In this document: positions 21,307-34,102 of the stretch, one piece after another
How the letters are laid out: every line of letters begins with the position of its first letter
Position numbering within the stretch: the stretch's first letter is position 1
Source: Anaeramoeba flamelloides
Taxonomy: Eukaryota > Metamonada > Anaeramoebidae
Direction: 5' to 3'
Assembly (NCBI GenBank): GCA_027625915.1
Contig: JANTQA010000048.1
Span: 3,720,001-3,784,000 of the forward strand
Length of the DNA stretch: 64,000 nucleotides
Position numbers and translations under genes: made by a program
Notes under the pieces: generated by a model
Database searches by the model: none
The model's input: the letters and a program-made list of their open reading frames with translations, nothing else
What the model was told of the DNA's origin: nothing

Positions 21307-24300
21307 TTTTTTTTTTGTTTTAATTTCTTTTATTTCATTTTTCTTTTTATTTATTTCATAAATTTTCAAAAACATTTATTTTAATAAATTTTAATTTTGA
21401 TAAAATTTATTAAACAAAATTAAAACCAAATGACAATTCAGAAACCTCAAATTCCAAATCACGAATACTCAAATTTATTTATCCTTTTAGATAAATACTA
21501 TTTTATATTTTTTTTAATACATTTTTATTCTTTTTTATTCACAATAATTGAGTTATATTTTATCCAGATTTCACAATTTGTTTCTCAAATTGGCAATACA
21601 AATTTCACTACTTCAATAATATTATGTGAACAAAATTAATACTTTAGATTCTTATATAATGTATTCAATAAAGTATTTTTAAAAATGAGAAAAAAATTTC
21701 AAGATCAAAACTTATCTCAAGAAGCACGAGATTCAAATTGAAAAGTAAAAAATTAATGTTTTGTTCCTTTAGTAAAAATAATTAATTGATACTTCTATGA
21801 TAATATCCATTTTCAAATTATTCTAGAATCTGGTAATACCAAAAAATTGTTAAAAAGAAAAAAAAACTTCTCGTTCATTTTTTTATATTTTGTAAATTCA
21901 ACATAAATTTTAGGATCAAACAAATATAATAATACATTCAGAAAATAAACTTGAATCTTTTATAGATATTTTTTTAAAAAAGTGGGGGGGGTGATATTGC
22001 TTCACTAGTTAAATAATCAAAAAGAAGGGATTTTCAATCTTTATAGGATTGCTTTTTAAAAAAAACCTATTAATATACAATTTAAGTTTTTTCCTTTTAA
22101 TTAAAAGATCTGGGAAGAAGAAGAAAAAGAAGAAAAGGTTTCCCAACAATCTTTAGAATTAGCAAAAGTCTAATTCGGTTATTAAAAAGACTTGCGAAAA
22201 AGTTAGACATCAACGTTAAACTTGAATAGAATTAAAAAAAAAATTCTATCAGGGAAATATATTAACAAAATTTTCTGAAGGGTTGGAAAAGATTTATTGA
22301 TTGTATTCATAGTGATATTTATTTCTACAAGTTTTTGGGTACGATTATTAAGCTTTAGTTGTTAATTTTTTTATCTAATATATTGATGAATCTGTCAACC
22401 AAATTAAAAAAAAAATAGAATATAAAATCTGATCTGATTAGTGATTAAATTAGTAACTATTTAAGGGGATTTGATGATATTATTATTATTTTTCTTAATT
22501 CATTATAAGATTGAAAACTCTTTATTATAATGATATTAATAATAGAAAAGACTAGAAACCTTAAAGACCTATTTTTCAACAAATATCAAAGAATATTTAA
22601 AAATTACATCACATATAAAAATTTTAAAACTTTTAGTTTTCAAATATGATTATATATTTAAAAGTAAAGTAAAAAAAGAATAAAAATAAGTTTTTGATAA
22701 TTTTCCCATTTTCTATAAGTTTCTTTTTTTTTAATTTTGATTGAAAAGTAGACAAAGAGAAAAATTTTCAATGATGTGATTAAAAAGTGAGTAAAAATCA
22801 TTGAAGAAGATAATAGATGATTGTAATTGTGATTATTATTCTGTAAATTGCAATGTGTTCTGATTACATTCTATCCGATATAGAGCTGCTCAGGTTTAAT
22901 GGTAATATTTCTGATTAGTAATATATGATAAAAGCGGTGGTAAAAAAGTGGTGATCTAGAAGATTTGGACAGAATAACCATATTAACGAATTACAAATAA
23001 CTCAATTAGGACCAATGATATAAAAAAACTTGTAATTAAGTTTTCACCTTTTTTTGTATATTTTTTTATAGTTGAATCAAAAAATCTGTAAATTTCAAAA
23101 AAAAAAAACAAAATTTAATTTTATTTAATATTTTTAAGAGTGTGAAAATTAATATTTATTATTTTATTTTCGATCAAAAATTTTGTTTTCATAACTTGTT
23201 AAATCTCTATAAATTTCAATAAAAAGGCGCTAAAGTGTATTTTATATGTTAAAAACCTATTATTAACTTATCATATTGTCAGTTTTGTCATGAAAATAAC
23301 ATTGTTTTCTCCAAAAAAAGGTGTTTTTTTTTTTTTTTCATTTTTTGTAAATATTTTGATGAATATATTCTGAAATAAATACCAGAGATGCTAATTCGGT
23401 CATTTTAAATATTTAATTTGATTTAGAATTGCAAATTAAGAAATAAATCTACTAACAAAGATAAATTTTTATGAAATGTCAAAAAAATACCCATTTTTGG
23501 AATAGCCCCATATTTACAAAAGTACTCTAAGTGATAGATTCAGAATATTTGCCCAATATTCCAATTAGAATTTTTAATTATTACTTAATAATTAAATATA
23601 TTAATATGTAACAGGGGTTATAATTTTTATTAAAATTTTACTTCTCTTTTCAATTGGTAAGAAAATCCCAGAAAATTCATTTTTTTATGAAATTTTTCGA
23701 TATTATAATTGATAATTATTTTTTTTTCTTCTTTATTTTACTCAATTTTTTTGTATTTGTTGAAAATTCTTTTTCTAATTTTTTAGTAAAAAAAGTTATC
23801 CTCTGAGTTATAATCTTACTTGTATATAAACTATGAAAAAAAAAAAAACAAATATTAGTTGAAAATTTCAGGCATACATAAGATGATATTGTATAATAAC
23901 AACTCCTCAATAATTAACTAGTATGAAAAATATAGTTTTTCTCCATATTTTTCTTTTTAGAAAAAAATTTTTTTTTTGACTATTGATAAATAATTAACAC
24001 AGACTATGTAATTTTAATTTTGGAATGCAAATTTTCTTTCATTTTTTTTTTTTCACAAAACAAATTTATTTTTGAACAATCAAAGATTCCAACAATACAT
24101 TATAATAATAACTAATTGTGGTTTCTTAAAGTTCTATGATAAAAAAAGAAATTCAAAAAATGAAATACAAATCTGACAAGTTTTCTTAAAAAATAGAGTT
24201 TATTTAATCATAGAATCAAGGAAAAAAAAACAAAAAATTGGATATAAATTATGAAAAATTTTAAACAAACCCAATTCTTAATTTAATATTTTCGAAATAG

Positions 24301-24983
24301 TTCTCCAAAACTACCTTCAATAATATTTATACTGTAGATATTCTCTAATGTCGTTAATCTATTTGTTGGATTTAAACAAGAAGAAGAAAAAAAATATTTT
24401 ATTATAAAACACGGTTTTGTGCTTTGAACAATTTTTTTTTGAACCACTATAGACTAAAAAGTAAATTTAAGGATCAATTTTTCCAATTTTTTTAATTTTA
24501 ATAAAATTTTTGACCTCTAGTTAAAATTTAAGTGAGACAAAATTTCTTCTCATTATCTTTTTATCAAATCTGAAAATTTTTTCACTTAGGGATCTTAATT
24601 AATCAAAAGATCAAACGATAAAGAATAAAAAAGAACTTACCAAATCAATATGGTCAAAATTTTCAATCTATTTCAGAAAAACTCAATTTGTAAAAGAAAA
24701 AAAGGAAAAATAAGTAAATTTTTTTCCCGTTCTTTCGAAAAAAAACAGTCGCTAACCACCTTAACATTTAAACAAGAGAAATTTCCCAGTTAAATCATTA
24801 TAAACCAAAAGGGATGTTATTAAATTGTCACAAATAATAATACTTGATTAATTGATTGCTATTTTCTTGGAAAAATTTGAACCTTCAAATAATTTTTCAT
24901 TTTTTTGTACTTCCAACTTTTTCTTTGATATTTTGCTTTAACCGAACCACCAAAAAAAAAAAAAAAAAAAAAAAACCATACCA
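21307..24983. other. Gene-poor interval
   Basis: No gene recognised. It contains a partial copy of repeat R6 (24115-24290). An open frame at 21430-21639 begins plausibly (MTIQKPQIPNHEYS) but turns into Phe/Ile-rich translation and has no GTAA donor nearby, so it is not called. Confidence 0.5.
24115..24290 (+). repeat. Dispersed repeat R6, partial copy
   Basis: Shares attg, ggtttcttaaagttctat, aaatagagtt and following A-rich words with the left half of R6 at 38661-39010 and 44757-45111. The right half is not recognisable. Confidence 0.55.
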
Positions 24984-27398
24984 ATGAAAAGATTATATGA
25001 AACAAGCAAATCTACCTTTAAAGATGACACGTTTCTCAAAACATTGACCAAAAAAGAAAAAGAAGTACTGACAAAAGCACTTGAAAATGAACAAAACTTT
25101 GAAGAGTTGTATGAGAAAAGAAAGGGGGATGAAACAGCAAAGTATTTGTTTTATCATCTTCGTACGTACACTTCACGTCAAGTAAGTGGGCAATTGTTGT
25201 ATAACAATTTACAAAACCAAGGAAGGTATTATTTGTTGCATAGCGATCCGCCCTTGAACGAAGAATTGATCGAGGAAGAGAAATTAAAGTTACAAACAAA
25301 CGACAATTCGTTGTTATCATTTACCAACGACAATTCTTTAAATTATGAACCCTTTGGTGACACTGTGAATTATTTAGAATTAGACAACTTGGGTTCAATA
25401 GGCGAATTGGATTCCATGTCTGTTGGTTTGGATTCGAATATGATGCCCGAAGAATCAACAAACCTGACCAGTAATTTAAATAGTCTTGACAATCTCAATC
25501 CAAACCCAAACAATAACAACAACAACAACAACATAGATCTCAGCACGAACACCACTCTAAACCCAAATACAAGCATCGGTATGAACCCAAACACAAGCAC
25601 TCTAAGCACGAATCAAAATGTGAATATGGTGCTTAACAAAAATTCAAAATCCCTTCCAAATGGCAACACAACAAACCCAAACTCTCTTCAAAACACGGGA
25701 ATCAATTATCAATTGTATGGAATACCTTATTATATTAACCAATCAAAGTTGATCTGGGTGAATCATCCCAACCAGATCGTTAAGCAATTATACACCGCAC
25801 TTTGGAATGTTTTTGTTGAGATCAGTAATTATGATCCGCATTTTTACATTTTTATTGAAAAGGTGACAAACCTTATTGCACCCGGATATGATCTCGTGAT
25901 TAAGAAACCAATGTATCTGAAGAAAATAGAAAGTAAATTAAGAAATTTAAAATATGAATCAAAAAAGAAGTTTTCTTCGGATTTTAACTTGATGATCCAA
26001 AATTGTAGAACCTATAATACACACCCCGACTCAAAACCCTTTTTGGTCAATGCCTCTGAAATGGAATCAAAAATGAACCAATTATTATTAAGTGTTCCAA
26101 ATTTGAAAATTGAGAAGGGGTTTTTAAGGTTTAATCAATTGGGTATGAACAGCGGGGTCTTTTCTAAAATGACCCCAAAGGAAATATTCGGATTTGAGAA
26201 ATCCCTCAGAAAATTAGAAAACAATATGGAAGATATTACGTCAAATGACGTATCTGAAAAAATTATTTCATCAATAATCAAAGAATCCCTTGAAGACCAA
26301 GATCAAGGCGGGGAGGGGGGAGAGGAGAAAGGAAAAGAAGAGGAAAGGGAAAGCGATAAGGAAATCAAAAAACTCACCGTTTCTGATAAAATTGATGAAA
26401 CAATGTTCAAAATCGAAAAGGAAAACAGACTAAAGGAAAAATTATTTTTAACCGTCCAGTTATCTTTAAAATTTGAAGAACAAGAAGCCATAACGGAAAA
26501 CACCAACCGGAAAAAATATTTGATCCAAGGACCGCTTCAATTTCAGCCGCCATTGCCAAGATTGTTTAAGCATGAGCTTTTTGATTATAAACAATTTGAT
26601 ATAAATATTAAAAGAAATAAAGAATTGCAAACCCAATCTATAATAAATAACCAAATTCCAATTCAAAATCAAAATCAGCAAAATGTGAATCTAAATCAAA
26701 ACTTGAATCAAAATGTGAATCAAAACTTGAATCTGAACCAAAGCCAAAATCAAAATCAGCAAAATCTGACTCAAAATCAAAATCAAAATCAGCAAAATGT
26801 GAACCAGAATCTCAATTTGAATCAAAATGTGAATATGAACCTAAATCAAAATCCAAATCTGAATCAAAATACCAATTTAAATCAAAATACAAACCAAACA
26901 CAAAATGTGAATATGAATATTAATAATAATAACAATAACAATATCAATTTAAATCAAAATCAAAACGTTAATCAGCTGAATAACCAAATGAAAATGGAAA
27001 TTGAAACTGAAACGGAAAAGGGTAAAGAATTAATTAATAACAATGGGATAAAACTTGAAGATTTATCAATCAATTCTTCAAGATTAATCACAAACAAAGA
27101 TGTTTGTGAAGAAGAAAAGGAAATGAGGGAAAGCTGGAAGGCTGGTGTATTAAAATTTTTAAAGGCTTCAGGTTATGAAAAAACCAATTCAATTGCTTTT
27201 TTATTATTAGCAGACCATAGCTTAAATTTTCTCAAAGATTTCATTTCAAATATGAACTTGCTAAAAGAAAGAAACCAATTGAACTCTTTAAATATAGATC
27301 CTTTAACACTTGCCATACAATGCCTAAGTTCAGTTAATACAGAAAGATCAGACTTGAAAAGATTTTCCGAAGAGGAAACTATAATTAAAAAAAAATAA
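24984..27398 (+). CDS. Spt7-like bromodomain / histone-fold protein (SAGA-type)
   Basis: Single exon, 804 residues, ATG following an A-run leader. The bromodomain lies at about residues 255-370: LIAPGYDLVIKKPMYL, KFSSDFNLMIQNCRTYNTHP. The YN pair supplies the acetyl-lysine-contacting Asn, and KKPM plus the long DFNLM..NC helix most resemble the Spt7 class. Residues ~715-765 (MRESWKAGVLKFLKASGYEK, ADHSLNFLKDFIS) look like a bromodomain-associated histone fold, as in SPT7/SUPT7L, which pairs with TAF10 or TAF8-type partners in SAGA/TFIID. The N-terminal ~90 residues are charged and helical. Between the domains are Glu/Lys-rich and Asn/Gln/Leu repeats (26645-26970). Alternative: another bromodomain transcription cofactor. 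The domain order supports Spt7-like; complex membership is inferred. Confidence 0.75.
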   Translation: MKRLYETSKSTFKDDTFLKTLTKKEKEVLTKALENEQNFEELYEKRKGDETAKYLFYHLRTYTSRQVSGQLLYNNLQNQGRYYLLHSDPPLNEELIEEEKLKLQTNDNSLLSFTNDNSLNYEPFGDTVNYLELDNLGSIGELDSMSVGLDSNMMPEESTNLTSNLNSLDNLNPNPNNNNNNNNIDLSTNTTLNPNTSIGMNPNTSTLSTNQNVNMVLNKNSKSLPNGNTTNPNSLQNTGINYQLYGIPYYINQSKLIWVNHPNQIVKQLYTALWNVFVEISNYDPHFYIFIEKVTNLIAPGYDLVIKKPMYLKKIESKLRNLKYESKKKFSSDFNLMIQNCRTYNTHPDSKPFLVNASEMESKMNQLLLSVPNLKIEKGFLRFNQLGMNSGVFSKMTPKEIFGFEKSLRKLENNMEDITSNDVSEKIISSIIKESLEDQDQGGEGGEEKGKEEERESDKEIKKLTVSDKIDETMFKIEKENRLKEKLFLTVQLSLKFEEQEAITENTNRKKYLIQGPLQFQPPLPRLFKHELFDYKQFDINIKRNKELQTQSIINNQIPIQNQNQQNVNLNQNLNQNVNQNLNLNQSQNQNQQNLTQNQNQNQQNVNQNLNLNQNVNMNLNQNPNLNQNTNLNQNTNQTQNVNMNINNNNNNNINLNQNQNVNQLNNQMKMEIETETEKGKELINNNGIKLEDLSINSSRLITNKDVCEEEKEMRESWKAGVLKFLKASGYEKTNSIAFLLLADHSLNFLKDFISNMNLLKERNQLNSLNIDPLTLAIQCLSSVNTERSDLKRFSEEETIIKKK
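26645..26970 (+). repeat. Degenerate LNQN/VNQN codon repeat in Spt7-like gene
   Basis: Repeating AAT CAA AAT with CTG, TTG or GTG insertions encodes tandem LNQN, VNQN and QNQN units over ~110 codons between the bromodomain and histone fold. It is a low-complexity, prion-like linker, probably variable in length between strains. Confidence 0.85.
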
Positions 27399-28340
27399 TT
27401 TTCTTTTTTGAAGGGTTACATTTAGAAAGATCATTCTTTCAACCCTCTTGTTTTTTTTTCCATTTTTGTTTTTCTATTGAATTTAGATCCTAGTATATTA
27501 TCTACAATCTCTTTCAAATTTTAAATTTAAATAATGGTAGATTATAAAAATTGAAGAAAAAAAAATTTTTTTTTAAATTAATTTACTTGTTTTTGTCCTT
27601 TTAATTTTTATACTTCACAATTTGAAATATTTATAAACTACAAATAGGTTTTTAAATTTTCGGTTATACTAATAATTGGTGGTTTCTTTCAAAGACTTTT
27701 CTTTTTGATTTTGATTGATATTTTTTTTTTTTTTTTGATATTATTGTAAAAGTAATTCTTAATTTGAAATGAGATTATAATAAAAAAACAAATTTTTTAA
27801 ATCTCTGGTAAAATTATATAAAAAAATAAATATTTATATTCATGTTTTTTTTTTATTTTGGAATAATCACAAGTTAATCCAAAAATTTTACTAGTTCATT
27901 TTTACTTTGATTTGAAATTTGGGTATTATTCCCTATGTTGTATTACTTCTTTTTATTTATTTTTTATAAAAAATTTTGTATATATCAATACAAGTCATCG
28001 AATATGAGATTTTTAAATTTAGTTTTTTTTTCAAAAACAGAATAATAATTAATTTTGAATTAATTTTTCAAATATTTTTTATTATTTTTTTTTTTTTTTG
28101 AGACTTTAAAAGCATTTTGGTTTTGATGATTCAGAAAATAAATTATTTTTTCACAAAATATCCCAATATAAAACAATAATAAGAATATCTCTGTTTATAA
28201 ATTTACCAAGTAAATTGAATTTTTCCAATTCCAATACTTGATTAATTTTTTAAAAATTTTATACCTCTTTTTGAGAATTATTTGAGGAAAGATGTTCAAA
28301 AGGTAATGAAAAATATCAATTTATATTTTTTATTATTATT

Positions 28341-28356
28341 GGGGGGGGGGGGGGGG
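28341..28356 (+). repeat. G16 homopolymer
   Basis: Sixteen consecutive G in DNA that is otherwise extremely AT-rich. A shorter G run of eight lies near 21985. Such a run can form a quadruplex and is unstable in copying; it could also be a sequencing or assembly length error. Confidence 0.8.
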
Positions 28357-28779
28357 AAAATTGCACTCTAGTTGCCTTTATACTTAAATCACTATTCAGA
28401 AATTTAAGTGTAAAATCATAGATTACATGATTATTGATTAATGAAAATAATTTCAAACTATTTTGATTTGGAATTAATTCATTAAGTTTTATTTTTTTTT
28501 AATTTATTTTGAAAAATTAATCTATTGTTTTTTATATGAAAGGTATAAACATAAAAAATGATTAATAATTTCTATTATTTCTTTATGTTCATATTTTAAA
28601 CAAAAAGGACAAAATTTATTTGAGTTTCTATTTATTAGATAAAAATATCTATTGAAGCAATTTGTAAGCTTCCTGAATTTTAGGATTGTTGAGATTGAAG
28701 TATAACTTAAATATCTTAGGGTTTTAAATAAATTGTTTTGATATTTTATTGTTGTAAAGTATTTATTGTAATGTGTTAT

Positions 28780-29040
28780 AAAGTGTAGTAGAATGCCTAA
28801 GTTTTCTTGAAGTTGTCTTTTTTATCTGTCATATCAATTGATTTTCCAAATAATGAAAAATCAAGAAAAGCTAGTGATACTTTTTTTAATTTAAGAAAAC
28901 AAAAAAGAATTTTTTTGAAATTTTCTGTATATTTCTAAAACTTAGTAAAAAGGGATCAGCTGTTTTCCAAAAATAAAAATAATTGAGTAAAATTTTTGAA
29001 ATTTTCTTTTTATTTCTCAAATTAAAAAAAAAAAGTAACA
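28780..29040. repeat. Foldback hairpin family, diverged copy
   Basis: Contains agtgtagtagaatgcctaag, atcaagaaaagctagtg, tttttaatttaagaaa and ttctttttatttctcaaatt, the same words found around 10940-11770, partly in inverted order. Stems are imperfect here, so this copy is older. Confidence 0.5.
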
Positions 29041-32000
29041 ATGATTTTCAAATATTTAAAAGAATTGAGTTAAAATATTTTAATTTACTATATTCTTTTA
29101 TATTTTGGAAAATCTAATGAAAGTGTTTAACAGTGCCTTGGTTTTCCCGAATTCACTAAAATAGAGTAAAAACTTTGATCTAACTCAATTATTTTAAATT
29201 TTGGAAAATCTAACAATATTGTCAGCTCTTTGAATTCAATAATTCATTATATGTGTATTCAATTTTTTTTTTTTTTCAATTCAATTAAATATTTTGAATT
29301 CCAGTTAATTTTATTGTTGGTTCGTTGATTAAATTTTATTAATTTTTCTAATAAAAAAAGAAATAAATTTTTTAATTTTTTTTTGAATTTGAATTTTTTT
29401 TATTAACCGAAATTACAATATTTGCGATATTGAATTCTATTTTGTAAATGAGAATTTGTATGTTATTGTTTATTTTACTTATTCCAGTTGTGTATTATTT
29501 AGTCTAAGTATTTAAAGTATTTAAAGTTTTTATTTCATAATTAAAAATTTCTAATCCATATTTTTAAGGAAAAAATCAATTAAATATTTTTAAAAAGGGT
29601 AATATTTGGTTACTATGAGGAATCGAGTAACCTTGAATTTATAATTATATTAAAGTAATTTTTTTATGAATTATTTGTTCAACTTTTTTTTTTTTTTGGG
29701 TATTTTTAGAATAGAATAATTTAAAATGGGGTTCATTAGTGATTTAATTAAAAATTAGTATTATTTTTTAACTTCTAATTGATAAACATAAAATATCAAA
29801 GATATTTTTCCTTTTTTCAAGCTAAAGTTAGTTTTGGAATTTTTTTGTATCTTTTCTGTTACAGGTTAAAATTTGTTGAAAATGTTATATGGTTTTTTAT
29901 TATTTGTTAGGGAAGGGTATTAATTAAAGAAATATCCCAAACATGATAAAAGAGAGAGAAAAAGAATTATAATTAAAATATTTATTAAAGAATAATAAAA
30001 CCATTCGAATGATTTAATTAAACAATATCTGCTATTTTTAGGTTGTCCATAACTTAAAATAATATGGAAAAATCCATGATTATACTAAATTATTTCAAAT
30101 TCTGAGAAATAGTTCGTAGATTTTGGAAAAAAAAAAAGAATTGAGTAAAATCTTGAATTTTTCCTCAGTTATTTTGAATTATTAGTTAGGTAATGAATTT
30201 GGTGTTACATCCAGAGAACTCATAGGAGAAACAAGAACCTGATAAAAAGATTATAAATAATAAATAAATTTTTAACAACATATAATTTATAATTTGCATT
30301 ACATTAACTCTATTTTTTCTTTAAAAAATAAAATACCGAAAAATCTTGGATTTTACTCAATTCTTTTAAATTGAAAGAAAAAATTGGATATCCTCTTGGA
30401 GTAAATATTGTAGTTTGATGTTTTTTGAATATTGTTCTTGATTTCTTGTTTAAACAAAAAAGTTATAATGTTTTAATAGATTTTAGAGAATAATTTATTT
30501 AATTGATAACAGTGTTTTAGTATATTATAGCAAATATTTTATCAATTATATTTTTTTTTTCCTTTATTCATCTTGACTGGTTTTAATAACTTATTGAATT
30601 ACCCCTAATAAAAATTGTGAATTCAGTTTTCCTCTGTTCAAAAAATTGTTCTATTTTTGTTAAGAGTAAATAATTAGTGATTTTATCCTCTTTAATGTGT
30701 AGATTATTGAAGTAGTAACTATTTTTACGTTAAACTAATTATTCTCCCATTTTGATTTAATGTGTTTCTATGTTACTGTAATAATTCTTCTTATCATTAA
30801 AATGTCCCAAAACTAAAGCAATATTTTAAGCTGTGTATTTTTAGGCATATTGTTGATTGTGAGTTTTGGGGATTATTTATTATCTCTCTTTGAAATTTTA
30901 GTTTCTTTTGATTTTTTTATTTGTCCAAAATTATATTAATTTTTCAAAAATTTTGTTAATTTGATACATAAATTTAAAAATCAAATTTTAGTTAATTAAA
31001 ATACCCAAAATACTGTCTGTTTATATGAAATTTATTTAATATATAAAAAATTAATTATTTCAGATATTTAAGAATAAAAATTATTAGATATTTTTTTTAT
31101 GATTAGAGGTGTGAATTATTTTTTATAATAAAACCTCTTTAATTAATTTTTTGCAAAAAAAAAAAAAAAAAAAAAAAAAAACAGATATATCTGACATTTT
31201 TAATCTTATAATTTGAAAAATATTTTATTTAGTTAAATAAAAATAGAAAATTTAATCAAATTTGGATTCATCATTAAAGAATTTCCCTTAATTAAATAGT
31301 TTAGTTTTATTAATAATTACTAAAATAATCCCTAACATTTTATTTTTATCTTATAAAAAATCAGTTATTTTTTCTTCGAAATTCTTTTTTATATTTTATA
31401 AAGAAAAAAATCACAAGATTTCAAACTGATGAAAAATATTAAATATTATTTGAAGTGTTTAAAAAAAAAATACCCTAATGGAGTTCAAAAATGAATCTAA
31501 ATAAAACAATCAAAATCCAAGTTTATATATTACTATTCCCTGTCTTTAAAATGAATTATTAAGTGAATTTGAAAAAAATTATTATTGTCTGATAAATTAT
31601 ACTTTGAAATATATCCAATAGAATTGATTAGTGTTATTTCAATTTCTAATAAATTTTCAAAATGATTGTTCATTTGAAATTTTGAAGTTCTATAAAATAG
31701 AAATAAATTACTGAGGAGTGATGTTGGTCTTCAAATCAATATTAAAAAATAATTCGAATTTTATTAAATAATAAATTTACCCAAAATTTTAAAAAAATTT
31801 TAGAATTAGAAAAATAATAATTAATCAACACAAAGATCTTCAAATAAAAACAATAAATTCCACAAAAAATGAAATCAAAGAAAGAAATAAAGCCAATAAT
31901 TGTTTAAAGGGTGAATTTTCCTTTGGTTTTAGATTTCGTTGATAAATTGGTTTAATATTAAAATTGAAAATACTTATCACATAAGGAATTATCATTGATT

Positions 32001-33295
32001 CTAAACTTATAATCATATTAGATCAAACTAACAATAAAAATACACCAGGATAATAGAAATAATTAAATATATTCTCTGTTTTAATCCTCTTTAGCAATAT
32101 CATTTTCTTGATCAATCATTTTTTTAAAACGAACCTTCTAAATTCAAAATATTTTACAAAGGGGTTAAATATCAAATGAAGGATCTTTAGAATGTTTACC
32201 ATTCTGTTGTTTTTTTTTTTTTGATCAAACCAAAACTGTTCCTATTAACTTTTAGAGTGATTTTAATTAGAAAAGGAATCGAAAACCAGAAGCCCACAAT
32301 TCCACTTTGTTATTAATTTTCAATTGGATCAGAAAACTGTATTTTTTGTTTAGTTTGTGGTTTTGTTTGATTTTTAGTATTCAAATTTCGTTTCATTACA
32401 AATAAATTATTATGTTTTTTTTTCAAACACAAAAGTTAATAATGCCACAATGGATAAGAACTAAAGGTAAACTATTTAGCATTACCCAAAGTGGATCAGA
32501 CAATTCAACTTAACATTCTATTGTGTTATTTTAGTTTTACATGAGAAAAAAATGATATAAAGTTTTTTTAATAAGTACTTTAAAGACTAAAAAGCAACAA
32601 CACCCTACAAAAGTCAAAAAATGATATTTTCTAATCTTCTTTCAAAATTTAAAAAAAAGTGAAAATTTTGACTTTATTGCTTCCACTCCCTTAAATCCCT
32701 TTGAAATGTTTTTAATCAAATAAAATATACCCCAATTTTCCAAAACAACATCTATTAAGCCTTTTAAAAAATTTAGATTTTATTAAATAAAAATCCAATC
32801 ATTAATAATTCATTGGTAATTCCCACATGCAGAATGAATAACAAAAGAGTAAAATAATACATTTTGGTGATTTTAATTAAATATGGGTAAGGCATGGAGA
32901 ATAAAGAATAAAGGGGAAAAGAGAAAGAATAAAGAATAAAGGAAAAAGAAAGCACCATAATCAACAGATATTTAGTAATAATAAAATAAAATAAAAGTTA
33001 TTTTCAGAGTTAAATTGAATAAAGTTGAAATAAGGGACAAAAATAATCAAGATATGTGGATTGTGACTTTTTGTTTTTTTTTTTTTTGTTATTTTTAACA
33101 TATTTTCATTATTTTAATTGTTTAAAAAACAATCATAATTAATAAAAGAATTATTGAAAACTAAAAAAGTTATTTTTAAGAATTAATCTACTTAAAATAA
33201 TTGTCCACTCTTCATTCATCATTCTTCATTCTTCATTAGTCTTTTGTCATTAATCATAAATGGCTGGGCATAAAGCATTGTTATTGGAGTTATTT

Positions 33296-34102
33296 CTAAT
33301 CCAACGAAGAGCTGTCTGAACTCAATTCATTTAAAAGAAGTTTTTCAGATCCATATTTGACTGGCTTAAAAATTATCATCATTGTTAGTATTGGTGTTAT
33401 GGTTGAAAGTAAATACCATGACGAAAAAAACAGTAGTGCGCTAATTTCCTTATAAGTCTTATTATAAAATCTTGCGTAATAAAAAGAGATCTGGAGGATG
33501 TAAAAAAACGAGTACACAACAACAACCCAAAAGAGTTTCTTCATTTGTTTCAACATTCGCCCATCGGCTACGCTTTTGATAATTGATCTTATTCTAAAAT
33601 AGAAACGAAATGATAAAAAAACAGGAGTAAAGGTTTGGATTTCCTCTCCTATAAAAGACACATAATAGAACCAGTGTATTTTCACATGCGGGCATGCCAT
33701 GTGAGTTGAACAAGCAAAGATTTGAAGGCATGTCAAAAAAATAAAAATTCGCCTTGTGTAGTGGCGTGCTTGGATTTCCACTTTGTATTTACAATTGTAA
33801 TACAAATTTGCTTGGATAACAACAGTCATGAGCATCCCATAGATCGAACAAAATGTAAAGCATCCAAAAATGATAAACAGATTGCCCGTAATTATTTTTG
33901 GGGTATCTTTCCTTTCGATCCAGAACAACAAAACAAAGTTTCCCCAACTCCCCACACTTATAAAAACAAAAAAGATATTATGGTAGCTTTTATCAAACTT
34001 TTTTTTATTTTGGATGATTAATCTTTTTGTTGCAAGGACAGCAGTAAGGAAATGCAAGACCTGGAAGGTGATAAAAAATGAAAGCTTAAGTGATCGGTGC
34101 AT
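33296..34102 (-). CDS. Seven-transmembrane protein, unassigned
   Basis: Single exon, 268 residues from MHRSLKLSFF, stop TAG. Hydrophobic segments at about residues 5-25, 43-62, 72-98, 116-135, 143-165, 189-213 and 220-246 give seven helices, with short basic loops (YTRR, KQMKK) and a Ser/Asp-rich tail (ELSSDSSSLD). No DRY, NPxxY or long N-terminal ectodomain is seen, so classical rhodopsin, secretin or glutamate-class receptors are unlikely. Size and layout recall TPRA1/TOM1-type seven-helix proteins, but no diagnostic motif secures this. It could be an orphan receptor-like family of the host lineage. The first helix starts right at the N-terminus, so an unseen upstream exon is possible. Confidence 0.6.
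   Translation of the reverse strand: MHRSLKLSFFITFQVLHFLTAVLATKRLIIQNKKKFDKSYHNIFFVFISVGSWGNFVLLFWIERKDTPKIITGNLFIIFGCFTFCSIYGMLMTVVIQANLYYNCKYKVEIQARHYTRRIFIFLTCLQIFACSTHMACPHVKIHWFYYVSFIGEEIQTFTPVFLSFRFYFRIRSIIKSVADGRMLKQMKKLFWVVVVYSFFYILQISFYYARFYNKTYKEISALLFFSSWYLLSTITPILTMMIIFKPVKYGSEKLLLNELSSDSSSLD

Larger units (their letters stand above)
27399..33295. other. 5.9-kb AT desert
   Basis: The longest stretch without a recognisable gene. Contents visible: a 16-nt G run (28341-28356), a ~25-nt A run (31157-31181), foldback-hairpin relatives (28780-29040) and gaattgagtaaaat-type inverted words (29050, 30140, 30340). No exon-like island with protein-family resemblance was noticed on either strand. 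Confidence 0.55.

Noticed and set aside
21430-21639. 69-codon open frame just after PSMA4
   Set aside because: The first ~15 residues look reasonable, but the rest is T-rich translation and no GTAA donor is available.
32773-32964. Minus-strand 63-codon hydrophobic open frame
   Set aside because: Composed of an A/G-rich repetitive stretch (gagaaagaataaag-like) read on the reverse strand; no family resemblance.
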